From Cyanobium sp. CH-040 (GTDB lineage Bacteria > Cyanobacteriota > Cyanobacteriia > PCC-6307 > Cyanobiaceae): a stretch of DNA of 64,000 nt. The stretch is taken from positions 1-64,000 of the forward strand of contig NZ_JAGQCJ010000006.1 of the NCBI RefSeq assembly GCF_024346135.1, written 5' to 3'. Made by a program: the position numbers and the translations under genes. The notes beneath the pieces were generated by a model. It was not told the DNA's origin and ran no database searches. It was given only the letters and a program-made list of their open reading frames with translations. Positions 1-8,215 of the stretch are shown here, piece by piece (the first letter of the stretch is position 1; the number at the start of each line of letters is the position of its first letter).

Positions 1-127
1 CCGCGAGCGCCGCCATTCAACGATCGGTTACCTCAGCCCGATCGACTATGAGCAGCAGTTCATTTCTGCCCGTACACTCACCCCTGTGAACCCCTGATCG
101 GTGTCCACGAAATCGGGGGAACCCCAC
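1..127 (+). mobile_element. 3' end of an IS3-family insertion sequence
   Basis: The window opens inside an insertion sequence: the C-terminus of an IS3-type transposase ends at 97. It is followed by an end-like sequence (about 100-126) containing GTGTCCACGAAATCGGGGGA, which resembles the terminal inverted repeats of several IS3-family members. The exact boundary and the target duplication cannot be fixed because the left end is outside the window. The element abuts a coding fragment that lacks a start, so the insertion probably broke that gene. Confidence 0.7.
2..97 (+). CDS. IS3-family transposase (OrfB/integrase), C-terminal end only
   Basis: Reading from base 2, the last 31 codons encode a peptide with the signature RERRHSTIGYLSPIDYE and a TGA stop at 95-97. 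RRHS-x-(I/L)-GY-x-(S/T)P is the conserved tail of the rve-type DDE integrase encoded by orfB of IS3-family elements, which catalyses element transposition. The 5' part, including the catalytic DDE residues, lies left of the window, so intactness cannot be judged. The terminal repeat follows within a few bases of the stop, as expected for the family. Confidence 0.75.
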   Translation, partial: RERRHSTIGYLSPIDYEQQFISARTLTPVNP

Positions 128-131
128 CGAA

Positions 132-320
132 ATCCTGGATCTCATCGGTGAGCGCAAGATGGGGCCTGCGATCCGTTGCCTGAGGGAGGAGGCCCTGCAG
201 CGGCGGCGACGCGCCCGGATCGCCCAGCGGTTCCTCAGCGGCGAATGGGGTGTGGAGCTGGAGGGCTTCGAGGCGGAGCAGGAACGCGATCACCAGCGGG
301 ATCAGGACATCGCCTGGTGA
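132..320 (+). pseudogene. truncated hypothetical protein beside the IS end
   Basis: An open frame begins immediately after the IS end and closes with TGA at 318-320. It encodes a strongly charged helical peptide rich in Arg, Glu and Gln. The only ATG in frame is at 159 (53 codons), with no convincing ribosome-binding site. Codon use resembles the surrounding genes, so this looks like the C-terminal part of a gene whose beginning was removed by the insertion. I do not recognise the family. It could also be a non-coding open stretch in GC-rich DNA. Confidence 0.35.
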
Positions 321-412
321 CCCTGCCGCCCGACACCGGTCTCTGGGTCCACTTCACGCGGGCCCGCAGCCCGTTGGGACTGGGATGAACCGGTCGGTTC
401 CTTGATGTGCGG

Positions 413-829
413 CTACAGCACCACCACGCGAGGCGGCAGGTTGAGATCGCGGATGCGCCGTGCAAAGCCACGATCGTCGAAGGAGGCGATCGCCTCGCAG
501 TCCCGGCAACTGGCGTGATGGAGGGCGTCGACGAAATCAAGGCCTGATCGCAAGCCGGCCACCGCCTGCTCCATGGCGGGGCGGTCTTCCAGCACAAGGC
601 AGGGGTTGAGAAGCAACTGATCCAGCACCCGCAGCACCTGCTCCACCGGGATGCCGTAGTAGCCGCGCAGCACCCACACCAGCTCCAGGGCCACGGTCTT
701 GGGCAGAAACAGATCCTGGCCGGATTCGATCAGCTGGCGAGCTGCCTCACGCTGGGCCTGCGTGGCCTCATCGGCGTCGGCTTCCTCCACGAAGTAGCGG
801 GCCAGGACCTTGGTGTCGAGCCCGATCAT
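413..829 (-). CDS. PIN-domain toxin ribonuclease (VapC-like)
   Basis: A 138-residue PIN-domain protein. It starts MIGLDTKVLARYF, giving the first acidic residue (D5), followed by the conserved Glu of VALELVWVL (about E49), the LDFVDALH acidic pair (about 98-101) and FDDRGF near the end. PIN toxins of the VapC group are Mg-dependent ribonucleases that usually cleave tRNA or rRNA. The start ATG overlaps the stop of the upstream AbrB-like gene by 4 nt (ATGA), so the two are translationally coupled as an antitoxin-toxin pair. It lies at the left edge of the defence island. Substrate unknown. Confidence 0.85.
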   Translation of the reverse strand: MIGLDTKVLARYFVEEADADEATQAQREAARQLIESGQDLFLPKTVALELVWVLRGYYGIPVEQVLRVLDQLLLNPCLVLEDRPAMEQAVAGLRSGLDFVDALHHASCRDCEAIASFDDRGFARRIRDLNLPPRVVVL

Positions 830-1068
830 GGCCGCAGCAGGCTGGCGGCATCGAAGTCCACCGGCACGGGCGGGCGCTTGCTCTTGAGCATCCCGAAGCC
901 GCTCACAGGCAAGGGCTGCTGCGGCCTGCAGGGCCGCACCTCGATGTGGTCGCCCACCAGCTGGAAGCTGACGCGGCTGCCACGGGCCAGGCCGAGCTGC
1001 TGGCGCAGGGCCTTGGGGATGGTGACCTGGCCCTTGCTGGTGATCGAGCTGGTGCTGGAGGCATCCAC
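826..1068 (-). CDS. AbrB/SpoVT-type antitoxin (VapB-like)
   Basis: An 80-residue protein starting at a GTG (1066-1068). The N-terminal half carries the swapped-hairpin AbrB motif (SITSKGQVTIPKALRQQLGL), a DNA-binding fold used by VapB and MazE antitoxins. The C-terminal half (about residues 48-80, Pro/Leu rich) would be the toxin-neutralising segment. The open frame extends further upstream to 1182, but that part resembles no AbrB protein, and the conserved motif should start within about 10 residues of the N-terminus, hence this start. It probably represses its own promoter in the 1069-1253 interval, which is divergent from the LysR-like gene. Confidence 0.8.
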   Translation of the reverse strand: MDASSTSSITSKGQVTIPKALRQQLGLARGSRVSFQLVGDHIEVRPCRPQQPLPVSGFGMLKSKRPPVPVDFDAASLLRP

Positions 1069-1253
1069 GGCCGAACCAAGCAGGTATTGCCTGGTAAGAC
1101 GAGAGGGCCTGTGTGGCGGCCAGCGGCGAGCGGGAGAACCGCTGCCATCCAGAAGGAGGCTCAGGGCAGGAGAGCCTTCCACTCTTTCGCACGAAAAACC
1201 GGAGTGCAGCCCAGCAGGCCGCTGACGCTGCCCTCAGCACCGTCCCGCCGCCT

Positions 1254-2120
1254 GTGGCCCGCGCCAACGCCTACGCCCCGCCCACGCCGCTGGAAGACCT
1301 GCACATCCTCGATTTCCTCGAGCTGGCAGGGTCCCAGGCCAAGGCCGGCATCGCCCTTGCCATGCACCAATCCACCGTGTGCCGCAGCCTGCAGCTGATG
1401 CAGCAGCAGCTCCGGCTGGTGCCGGGGCAGGGCTCGCCGGTGTGCCGGCACGGGCACAACCCCTGCCTGTTCCACCTGCGCCTGGCCTACCGCGAGCACC
1501 GGCTGATGGAGGGGTTGCTGCGCATCGGCACCGACGTGCTGCACCAGAGCCTGCTGCTCGGCATGGCAGGGGTGCAGCGGGTGCCGCCCCGTTGCCGCAG
1601 CGCCGAGCACTGGGCCGAGCTGGTGCGCCACGGCCTGCTGGATGGGGCGATCGTCAGCTCGTTCAGTCTGGAGAAGCTGCTCGGCGCAGACCAATCCCTC
1701 CACTGGGACGGCCTGACGGCCCTGCCGTTGGGCCAGCTGGAGCTGCAGCTGGTGGCCAGTGCCCCCCAGACGCGGCGAGTGCTGTTGCCCCGCAAGGGTG
1801 CCGCTCCCCTGCTGCATCAGGCCATGGCCTGGCATGGCTTTGGGGCGGAGCAGCAGCCGGCGGCCTGCCAGGAGCCGGCCGCCTGGGTGAAACGAGCGCG
1901 GGACCGGCGGCTGGCAATGCCGATCTGCCCGGGCCTGGTGGAGCCCAGCTGGCTGGAGAGCAATGGACTGGTGCCGCTGGGGGAGCAGCCGCCGCTGCTG
2001 GAGCAGCTCTGGCTGCTGTTGCCCCAGGGAGCGGTCAACACCAGGGCGGCACGGCAGGGCCTGCGGTTGCTGCGCGCTCAGGTGGGCATGGCTTGCGATG
2101 GAGGTAGAGATGTCCGATAG
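1254..2120 (+). CDS. LysR-like transcriptional regulator, cyanobacterial type
   Basis: About 288 residues. The N-terminal section (LEDLHILDFLELAGSQAKAG to about residue 55) reads as a LysR-type winged helix-turn-helix, with the STVCRSLQ recognition helix and a weak linker. The rest is a poorly conserved ligand-binding-like region ending near residue 280. The GTG at 1254 is chosen because it precedes the HTH by about a dozen residues. An in-frame start at 1113 would add a low-complexity leader overlapping the divergent antitoxin promoter region. The gene is convergent with brxL (19 nt between stops). It could regulate the neighbouring island, but nothing in the sequence proves it. Confidence 0.65.
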   Translation: MARANAYAPPTPLEDLHILDFLELAGSQAKAGIALAMHQSTVCRSLQLMQQQLRLVPGQGSPVCRHGHNPCLFHLRLAYREHRLMEGLLRIGTDVLHQSLLLGMAGVQRVPPRCRSAEHWAELVRHGLLDGAIVSSFSLEKLLGADQSLHWDGLTALPLGQLELQLVASAPQTRRVLLPRKGAAPLLHQAMAWHGFGAEQQPAACQEPAAWVKRARDRRLAMPICPGLVEPSWLESNGLVPLGEQPPLLEQLWLLLPQGAVNTRAARQGLRLLRAQVGMACDGGRDVR

Positions 2121-2139
2121 CGTTCGGCTGGAAGACTGT

Positions 2140-4296
2140 CTAGTCAATGGCTACGTAATTAATCTCACATCCTTTCACCAAGCGAGCTTCCTGCACCACC
2201 GCCGCTGCATTGAACGGCGAGAACTCGAACCACTGAAACAGATCAAGCCCCCGGTCAAGAGTGATCTTCCAGCCGGTGTTGGTGGTGATGCTGCGAGCAT
2301 GGAAGTTGGGGCTGGCATCGATTTCCCAGCTGAAGGGGGTGCTTGTGCCCGCAAAGGATTCCTGCACCTGGGCCAGGTTTTCGATCTGCTTCTCCATCGA
2401 CTCCTGATCAGAGCCGGTGATCAGATGCACGGTCACCTCGTCTCCCACCGGGGTGATCTCATTCACCATCCGCAGGAATTCCACCAGATTGCGGATCTGG
2501 TGGAAGGCACGGATGTAGGGGTCGCGAATGATGATGCCGCTGGCACCGCGGAGGTAGTCGCCGAACAGGCGCCGGTAGCTCCAGCCCTTGGAGTTCTCGG
2601 GCACCACCAGATGGTGCTCCTTCAGGGGTGAGGGGTCCGGTTGCTCTGAGGCGTCATCAGCCGGGCCAGACGCAGCCGGCGAGGGGAGGCTGGGATCAGC
2701 GCCGGGCTTGGGTGTTGATGGTGTTGGTGCTGAACCCTGGCTTCCCTCCCCTGGGTTGGGTTCAGGAGCGTCACCACCTGCTGGCGATGCAATCGGCCGG
2801 AGTCCCGCGAAAGCCGGGTATTGCTGCTCTTCCGGGGTGAGCACGGTGACAGCGCAGCCGGTCTCCAGATCTCGGTAGATGAAGTCGTGAGGCTTGAAAG
2901 TGGTGTCGATCCGCAGGATCTGCTCCCGTACTCGCCGGCGGCACTCCATGGCGAACTCGAGAAGCTCGGCGATCTCCTCCTTGCTGGCCTTGCCGTCCGG
3001 ATGAATGATCTTCATCAGCCCGGAAAAGGTCTTCTCGAATCCTGTCTGGTCACGGGTCGACACCTCGGAGCTGATCTCGAAGAACGGCTTGTAGAGGCCG
3101 GTGTAGTCCTCGGTGCGTAGGTGCTTGAGCACCTCGGCGATGTAGTCCACCACAAAGCCATAGCCAGTGCAGAACAGTTCATGGCGCACTGGCGCCACCT
3201 CCCAGCCAGGGTTGAAGGCGTGGATGCGGTCGATGAAGGCCGAATCGATATACTTGTCAGGGAGAGGCTCGTAGAAGTGGGAGTGCTTGAGCATGTAGGC
3301 CACCGACTTCTGGGTGTTGCCCATGAACACCATCGAGGCCTCGGCTGAGAGCTGCTCGATGCCGCGCGAGAAGGTGCGGTTGGCCATGTAGTTCTTCATG
3401 ATGTCCACCAGCGTCTTGTCCACACGCTTGTCCTTGCCGGCGAACTCGTCGAAGCAGATGCAGTCCCAGTAGCCCACCAGGCCGATCTTGCCGTTGGCAT
3501 TGCTCACGAACAGCTTCGGGGCAGTGACCTCCGAGCCCGAGATCAACATGCCGTGGGGCGAGAACTCGGCGTAGACGTGCGACTTACCGGTGCCCTTGGG
3601 GCCGAGCTCCAGCAGGTTGTAGTTGCGCTCGCAGAAGGGGATCAGCCGGATCAGGGTGAGCAGCTTGCCCCGCCGGGTGAACGGCTCGGGGTTGAAGCCC
3701 ACGCTCTGCATGAGCACGTCCATCCACTCGTCGGTGCTGAACTGCGCCCGGGCCTCCAGGAACTCCTCGTGGTTGACGCCGGCCACCTGGATCGGTTTGA
3801 CGCTGGAGATCTGCCAGGGGCTGGCCTTGGGGTCGGTGGGCAGCTCGTATTCGACATCGGTAATCGCCCAGATCCCGCCGACGAGCAACTTGGGATAGCG
3901 CTTGATGAAGTCCACATCAATGGGGACTTTCTTGAGGCCGAGGTTGGTGAACTCCACCTCGTAGAAGCCACCCTTGTCGTTGAGCTCCACGGTGAGCTTG
4001 TCGATCACCTTGTGGGTGCCGCGCTCCTTGATCGTGGATTTCACCAGCTCCGCCTGGTTGCGGTGCACGTAGTGCTTGGCGAGAATCCGGCGCACCGACT
4101 CCAACCCTTCGCTGATCACGGTTGGGTCGTCGGTGGCGCAGTGTTGGCCCAGCAGGTACTCGAGCACGTAGGTGGGCACCACCGCGTTCTGCTTGAGCTC
4201 GGTGGTCAGGTCTTTGCGGACCACCAGGCCAGAGAAGTGCTCCAGGATCTTCTGATCCAGGGGGCTGTGGGCGGCTGGGGGTGAGCTCGGGGCCAT
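2140..4296 (-). CDS. brxL: BREX type 1 protein BrxL (Lon-like AAA+ protein)
   Basis: A 718-residue protein matching BrxL, the AAA+ ATPase that closes type 1 BREX operons and is needed for phage exclusion in most studied systems. An N-terminal BrxL domain (MDQK-like to about 200) is followed by the AAA+ core with Walker A GPKGTGKS (232-239) and Walker B CICFDEFAG (279-287). A Pro/Ser/Gly-rich linker (about 560-615) is unusually long. A C-terminal Lon-protease-like domain follows. The ATG at 4296 is 5 nt after the PIN gene stop. The open frame extends to 4563, but that extension is out-of-family sequence overlapping the PIN gene. Confidence 0.93.
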   Translation of the reverse strand: MAPSSPPAAHSPLDQKILEHFSGLVVRKDLTTELKQNAVVPTYVLEYLLGQHCATDDPTVISEGLESVRRILAKHYVHRNQAELVKSTIKERGTHKVIDKLTVELNDKGGFYEVEFTNLGLKKVPIDVDFIKRYPKLLVGGIWAITDVEYELPTDPKASPWQISSVKPIQVAGVNHEEFLEARAQFSTDEWMDVLMQSVGFNPEPFTRRGKLLTLIRLIPFCERNYNLLELGPKGTGKSHVYAEFSPHGMLISGSEVTAPKLFVSNANGKIGLVGYWDCICFDEFAGKDKRVDKTLVDIMKNYMANRTFSRGIEQLSAEASMVFMGNTQKSVAYMLKHSHFYEPLPDKYIDSAFIDRIHAFNPGWEVAPVRHELFCTGYGFVVDYIAEVLKHLRTEDYTGLYKPFFEISSEVSTRDQTGFEKTFSGLMKIIHPDGKASKEEIAELLEFAMECRRRVREQILRIDTTFKPHDFIYRDLETGCAVTVLTPEEQQYPAFAGLRPIASPAGGDAPEPNPGEGSQGSAPTPSTPKPGADPSLPSPAASGPADDASEQPDPSPLKEHHLVVPENSKGWSYRRLFGDYLRGASGIIIRDPYIRAFHQIRNLVEFLRMVNEITPVGDEVTVHLITGSDQESMEKQIENLAQVQESFAGTSTPFSWEIDASPNFHARSITTNTGWKITLDRGLDLFQWFEFSPFNAAAVVQEARLVKGCEINYVAID

Positions 4297-4301
4297 GGCT
4301 G

Positions 4302-4700
4302 TCACCAGAGGGTGCGGCAGGGGAAGGTGGAGAGCTGGGGATCGGCGGTGAGCAGCACCAGCCGCTCCAATTCGGCCTGGGCGGCGAGCATGCGATCGAA
4401 GGGATCGCGGTGGGGCTGGTTGTAGGCGCCGGCGCGAACACCATGGGCCAGGGCGATCGGCAGGGCCTGGAAGCCATCGGCCTGAAGCAGCCCTGGCAGA
4501 TCGCCGATGGCCTGCGCCAGCTCCGGCAACTTGCCCTGGTGGTGCTTGAGGCTCAGTTCCCACACCGTGGCCGCACTCACCAACACCGTGGTGGCTGGAT
4601 CAGCGAGCAGGGTCTGCACCGGTTCAGTGAGGCGCTCCGGATCGAACCACCACCACAGCAGTACATGGCTGTCGAGCAAGTAGCCTGGTGAATCGCTCAT
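4302..4700 (-). CDS. PIN-domain toxin inside the BREX operon
   Basis: A 132-residue PIN-domain protein: YLLDSHVLLWWW at the N-terminus (D10), TVWELSLKHHQGKL (central Glu), the DPFDRMLAAQA motif (two acidic residues) and LLTADPQL near the C-terminus. This layout is typical of PIN toxins paired with Phd/YefM antitoxins, presumed RNases. It overlaps the antitoxin stop by 4 nt and ends 5 nt before brxL, so it is almost certainly on the BREX transcript. BREX-1 operons do not normally encode it. It may act as an addiction or alarm module for the defence locus (inference). Confidence 0.88.
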   Translation of the reverse strand: MSDSPGYLLDSHVLLWWWFDPERLTEPVQTLLADPATTVLVSAATVWELSLKHHQGKLPELAQAIGDLPGLLQADGFQALPIALAHGVRAGAYNQPHRDPFDRMLAAQAELERLVLLTADPQLSTFPCRTLW

Positions 4701-5035
4701 GGCTGGAGACCTTCAGGCAGGAGGGGCCCGGACTCCCAGCTGGCCAGCTCGTCAGCTGCCATCGGCTCCAGCAGAGCATCGGGGTTGCTCAGAGGGCCCT
4801 GGCTGCGCAGACGCCCGGGGATGCGTTGGGCCGGCGGTGGCGCCAGGGGCATCAGCCGCGCCCAGGGCTTGCCGGCCTTGGCCAGCAGGATCGTCTCGCC
4901 GGCATGGGCGTCATCGATCAGGCGTGAGAGGTGGGTCTTGGCCTGATGCACGTTCACGACACGTGGAGTCCCGTGCGCTGCAGATGGCACTGAATCCATG
5001 GCGCCGCCAGCGGATGACCTGCTTAGTTTAGGCAT
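4697..5035 (-). CDS. Phd/YefM-family antitoxin inside the BREX operon
   Basis: Up to 112 residues. The Phd/YefM core is VVNVHQAKTHLSRLIDDAHAG followed by ETILLAKAGKPWARL, the DNA-binding N-terminal domain of type II antitoxins. The C-terminal third is Pro/Leu/Glu-rich and would wrap the PIN toxin. The ATG at 5035 lies 3 nt after the pglZ stop. An in-frame ATG at 4999 gives a more typical N-terminus and cannot be excluded. Tight packing with pglZ upstream and the toxin downstream suggests translational coupling. The antitoxin could feed back on BREX transcription if operator sites exist, but I did not see any. Confidence 0.82.
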   Translation of the reverse strand: MPKLSRSSAGGAMDSVPSAAHGTPRVVNVHQAKTHLSRLIDDAHAGETILLAKAGKPWARLMPLAPPPAQRIPGRLRSQGPLSNPDALLEPMAADELASWESGPLLPEGLQP

Positions 5036-5038
5036 GGA

Positions 5039-7585
5039 CTAAGGCCATCGGAAGTCGTCGAAGTCGCTGCCGAAGGGCCGCTGCAGCTTCAGGTCCACAG
5101 TCTTGTAGGCCTGGGGCTGGCTGACACCCTCCAGCATCTGCTCCAGGCGCAGCTCCATGGTCTGGTTGTTGTAGTCGCCGGCCGCGTTGGAGAGCTCCAG
5201 CACCACCTGCTGCTCGCGCTCGCGGGCCTCGCTGGCGGCGGAATCGAGCAGCACTGTGCGGTGGGCACAGAGCAGGGCGCCATCGGCCTTGGCGTAGAGG
5301 CCGATGCGCAGCTGCAGCGGCAACCGCTTGCGGGGTTCCACGGGCTCCAGCTGGAACAGCCCGAAGCTCAGCTTGCCCATGGTGATCTTGGCGGGCACCC
5401 GCAGCAGCTCGGCCTCCACCACGCGGCTCTCGTCCTTGCGCTCCCGCTTGAGCCGGATCACGGGCACCACCACCTCCTGCAGGGAAGTGCCGCCATGCAC
5501 GAAGCGTGAGCCAGAGCCTGAGCGTGGGTACCGATCGAGGCCCAGCGGGAACACCGCTTGCCAGCTGCCACTGAGGCCCAGCTCAGCGGCCGTGACCACC
5601 TTCTGCCCGGCGCTGGGCTTGATGCCAGTGCCCAGGGCAAAGCGGCGGTTCTTGAAGGTGAGCTCTTTGGCAGCTGGGAACTCCGAGCGGTCGTTGGCAT
5701 CCACCGGTTCCTGCTGGAACAGGAAGCCGTGATCGGCGGTGATCACGGCCTGGCTGCCCTTGAGGCTGCTGATCTTGCGCAGGATGGCATCCAGCTCCTC
5801 GAAGGCCTGCTCCACGGCCTGGCAGGTGTCGGCTTCCGTGTCGCGCTTGTCGCCGATCCGGTCGATGCGGTTGTGATACACCACGATTAGGTCGTGCTCC
5901 TTGATCAGTTCAGCCCCCTCCTTGGTGGTGGGCAAGTTGAGGAAGTCTTCCGCCTGGATCGCCTTGGCGCGGCCGTTGGCATAGGCCTTGAGGATCTTGT
6001 CGCGGTTGTCGGTGCCGGAGGCGCTCTGGCCGTCCACCACCGCGGTGCCATCGGTGGGATTGATGCCGAGCTGAGCACCCGGCAGCAGGGCGGCCATGCC
6101 CACCTGGGTGTAGGAGGGCAACACCCCCAGCAGGGCATCCACCTCGGCCTTCCAGCCCTTGCCCGCCTGGCTATTGAGGCGCTCGGCATAGTCGCGGGCG
6201 GCCTCGTAGCGCAGGGCATCGGAGATCACCACAAACAGGCGCTTGAGGCTCTTGGCGCCCAGCGGTGCATGCACGTAGCGCATGTGGAACTCCTTCTGCC
6301 GCGGCAAGGCCGTGGAGCTCCAGCTGCTGAGCTGGCTCACCTGATCGCTCCAGCGGTTGGTGAGCGGCAGCAGCACGTTGTTCACGTACTGGTTCTCCAG
6401 CCACTCCCGCAATGGCTTGAACAGGGTGGGCTGCTGGTAGGTGCGAGCATGGAAGATGCAGCGCCGGTAAGCCTGATCCAGCCGCCACCAGCTGTTGCAG
6501 TAGCGCTGCAGACCCTCCTCGAAACCGGGCACCTGCAGATCAGCCTTCGCCTGCAGTTGGCGGAAGGTGATGGCCTGCTCCAGGGCGCGGTAGCCGTGCA
6601 GGTGCTTCTCGAACCAGCAGGAGCTGCTGCGGTTACGGACCGCATCCAGCAGCTCAGCGTCTGAGGCGTCGCCCTGGAAACGCTGCAGCAGGCGGCTGAG
6701 CACAAAGCGCTCGATCAGCTCGTAGCTGTCGTCATCGTCTGGGTCGTACCCATCTGGCGCGTCGTTGAGCTGCTCCTCCACGCGCAGCACTCCGGCGAGG
6801 TGATCGCTCCACTGCTCAAAGGCACTCCTTGCGCTGAGGCTGTCCTTCCAGATACTCAGAAACACCCGGGCGTGGGGCAGCAGGTCTCCATCCGGCCCGA
6901 TTGAGCTCACGCTGTTGAATAGGGCAACGGCGAAGTCGCGCAGGTTTGGCTCGGGGCTGGCGTAGCCGAACTTCTCGCCAACCGCCTTCCAGAAATAGCG
7001 GCTCAGCTGGTGGCTTCCATAGAGGGCCTCCACCGGGTCATCGCCATCGGGGTTGGCCGGATCCAGCTGCCCGAAGGCATGCAGCAAGAGCTTGTCGATG
7101 TCGGGCGGCTGCTTGGCCAGCACAGCGAGCATCTTGAGCCGCACGGCGGTCTTGTCGTCGTTGGGGCGCCGCAGGTCCTTGAGCTTGGTGGTGCGCACCG
7201 GCGAGCGGAAGAAGGCCTTGTGCTCCTGGGCCAGCTCTTTGAACTCCAGCGTCAGGCCCGCTTCCTGGATGTCGAGGGAGGCGCGATCGGCCGTGAACTC
7301 ATGGCCCGCCAGCAGCAGATCCAGCAGCCAGTTATCGGGTTCGGCTGGTTTGGCGCAAGGGATATAGAAGAGGAAGCGCTGGTCGAGGGGGGCGCGGCTG
7401 ATCGCCACCTTCACGGAGAACTCGTTGTTTTCCACCCGCAGCTTCTCGGCCTGTGCAGGCTGGTAGTCATCGAATTCGGAGGCCCACTCGCCGTTGGGGT
7501 CATACCAGAGCACCACGCGCTTACGCGCGAGAGCTGCGTCGAGGCTCTCGTGAATGCGGCTGGTGGCGAGGGAGGAGGCACCCAT
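5039..7585 (-). CDS. pglZ: BREX type 1 protein PglZ (alkaline phosphatase superfamily)
   Basis: 848 residues, normal size for PglZ type A of BREX-1. The alkaline-phosphatase-fold metal and nucleophile motifs are visible: VVISDALRYE (D456), the PSYTQVGMAALLPG segment with candidate nucleophile T493, ITADHGF (D618, H619) and FVHGGTSLQE (H697). PglZ is essential in BREX. Its enzymatic substrate is not settled, and related proteins show metal-dependent nuclease/phosphodiesterase activity. The start is the ATG at 7585, preceded by a 109-nt gap after the nuclease-like gene; this is the largest gap in the operon. Confidence 0.93.
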   Translation of the reverse strand: MGASSLATSRIHESLDAALARKRVVLWYDPNGEWASEFDDYQPAQAEKLRVENNEFSVKVAISRAPLDQRFLFYIPCAKPAEPDNWLLDLLLAGHEFTADRASLDIQEAGLTLEFKELAQEHKAFFRSPVRTTKLKDLRRPNDDKTAVRLKMLAVLAKQPPDIDKLLLHAFGQLDPANPDGDDPVEALYGSHQLSRYFWKAVGEKFGYASPEPNLRDFAVALFNSVSSIGPDGDLLPHARVFLSIWKDSLSARSAFEQWSDHLAGVLRVEEQLNDAPDGYDPDDDDSYELIERFVLSRLLQRFQGDASDAELLDAVRNRSSSCWFEKHLHGYRALEQAITFRQLQAKADLQVPGFEEGLQRYCNSWWRLDQAYRRCIFHARTYQQPTLFKPLREWLENQYVNNVLLPLTNRWSDQVSQLSSWSSTALPRQKEFHMRYVHAPLGAKSLKRLFVVISDALRYEAARDYAERLNSQAGKGWKAEVDALLGVLPSYTQVGMAALLPGAQLGINPTDGTAVVDGQSASGTDNRDKILKAYANGRAKAIQAEDFLNLPTTKEGAELIKEHDLIVVYHNRIDRIGDKRDTEADTCQAVEQAFEELDAILRKISSLKGSQAVITADHGFLFQQEPVDANDRSEFPAAKELTFKNRRFALGTGIKPSAGQKVVTAAELGLSGSWQAVFPLGLDRYPRSGSGSRFVHGGTSLQEVVVPVIRLKRERKDESRVVEAELLRVPAKITMGKLSFGLFQLEPVEPRKRLPLQLRIGLYAKADGALLCAHRTVLLDSAASEAREREQQVVLELSNAAGDYNNQTMELRLEQMLEGVSQPQAYKTVDLKLQRPFGSDFDDFRWP

Positions 7586-7694
7586 AGATCAGAACTTCTA
7601 GATAAACCGCAATAAGAAGGGAGTGCTTGGGTATTGGCGGTAAGGACGCCAGAACCAAATGCCAACCTCATAAATGTGCCCCAATCTCATATCA

Positions 7695-8207
7695 TCACCC
7701 CAAATACTTTTGATCTCGTAGATCTGGAGCCTTGTCTGCGGGCTTTTGGCCTGCAATCAAAACCGGGCGGATGCTCCAGCTTCTTTCAAGCTTCCGCTTG
7801 TCTTTTGCGCCAAGAACTCCGTTTGAGACGATGAACGACTTTTGCACCAGCCTTCCAGTAGTATTTGTTCGTACGTGATCGAGAATTTTCCGGTATTCCG
7901 GTCTGCTGTTAAGTACATAGGCAATTTGCTCATAAGCATGCGGGATGTCGACTCCCTTGAGCTCAACAAGAAGGACATATGACTTATTAGGTTGAGATAG
8001 TACGAAAAGACCGTCGCATTTCAAGTCATTGTCCCGAAAGATGCACTGGTCAAGCGCCAAGGCGATAGCGCGTTCGGCTTTTCTGGGAATCAGTTTTACG
8101 TGCTTCCCTTTTTCTTCAAAGCAAAGACTGTCGCAGCACAGCTTACAAGGTATACCGTTCGAGGTGCAGATGCAATCGGACATGCATTGTGGAATTAAAC
8201 CTGCCAT
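7695..8207 (-). CDS. Cys-rich candidate PD-(D/E)xK nuclease, partner of the AAA ATPase
   Basis: 170 residues with no family name I can assign firmly. The first 30 residues contain seven cysteines (C8, C12, C14, C21, C24, C25, C29), suggesting a zinc or Fe-S cluster site. The core then reads as a possible restriction-endonuclease fold: E45 on a helix, KCDGLF (D65), the strand VLLVELKG (E82-x-K84) and a following helix with YEQ (Q94). This D...ExK order is the classical PD-(D/E)xK arrangement. It follows the ATPase by 8 nt and shares its low G+C, so the two probably entered together. Likely role: effector nuclease controlled by the ATPase (inference). Confidence 0.6.
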   Translation of the reverse strand: MAGLIPQCMSDCICTSNGIPCKLCCDSLCFEEKGKHVKLIPRKAERAIALALDQCIFRDNDLKCDGLFVLSQPNKSYVLLVELKGVDIPHAYEQIAYVLNSRPEYRKILDHVRTNTTGRLVQKSFIVSNGVLGAKDKRKLERSWSIRPVLIAGQKPADKAPDLRDQKYLG

Positions 8208-8215
8208 CGGCTTAA

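Noticed and set aside
413-1267. 284-residue version of the first PIN toxin
   Set aside because: The upstream half reads through the antitoxin gene in another frame and is low-complexity; the internal ATG at 829 gives a standard PIN protein with a 4-nt overlap.
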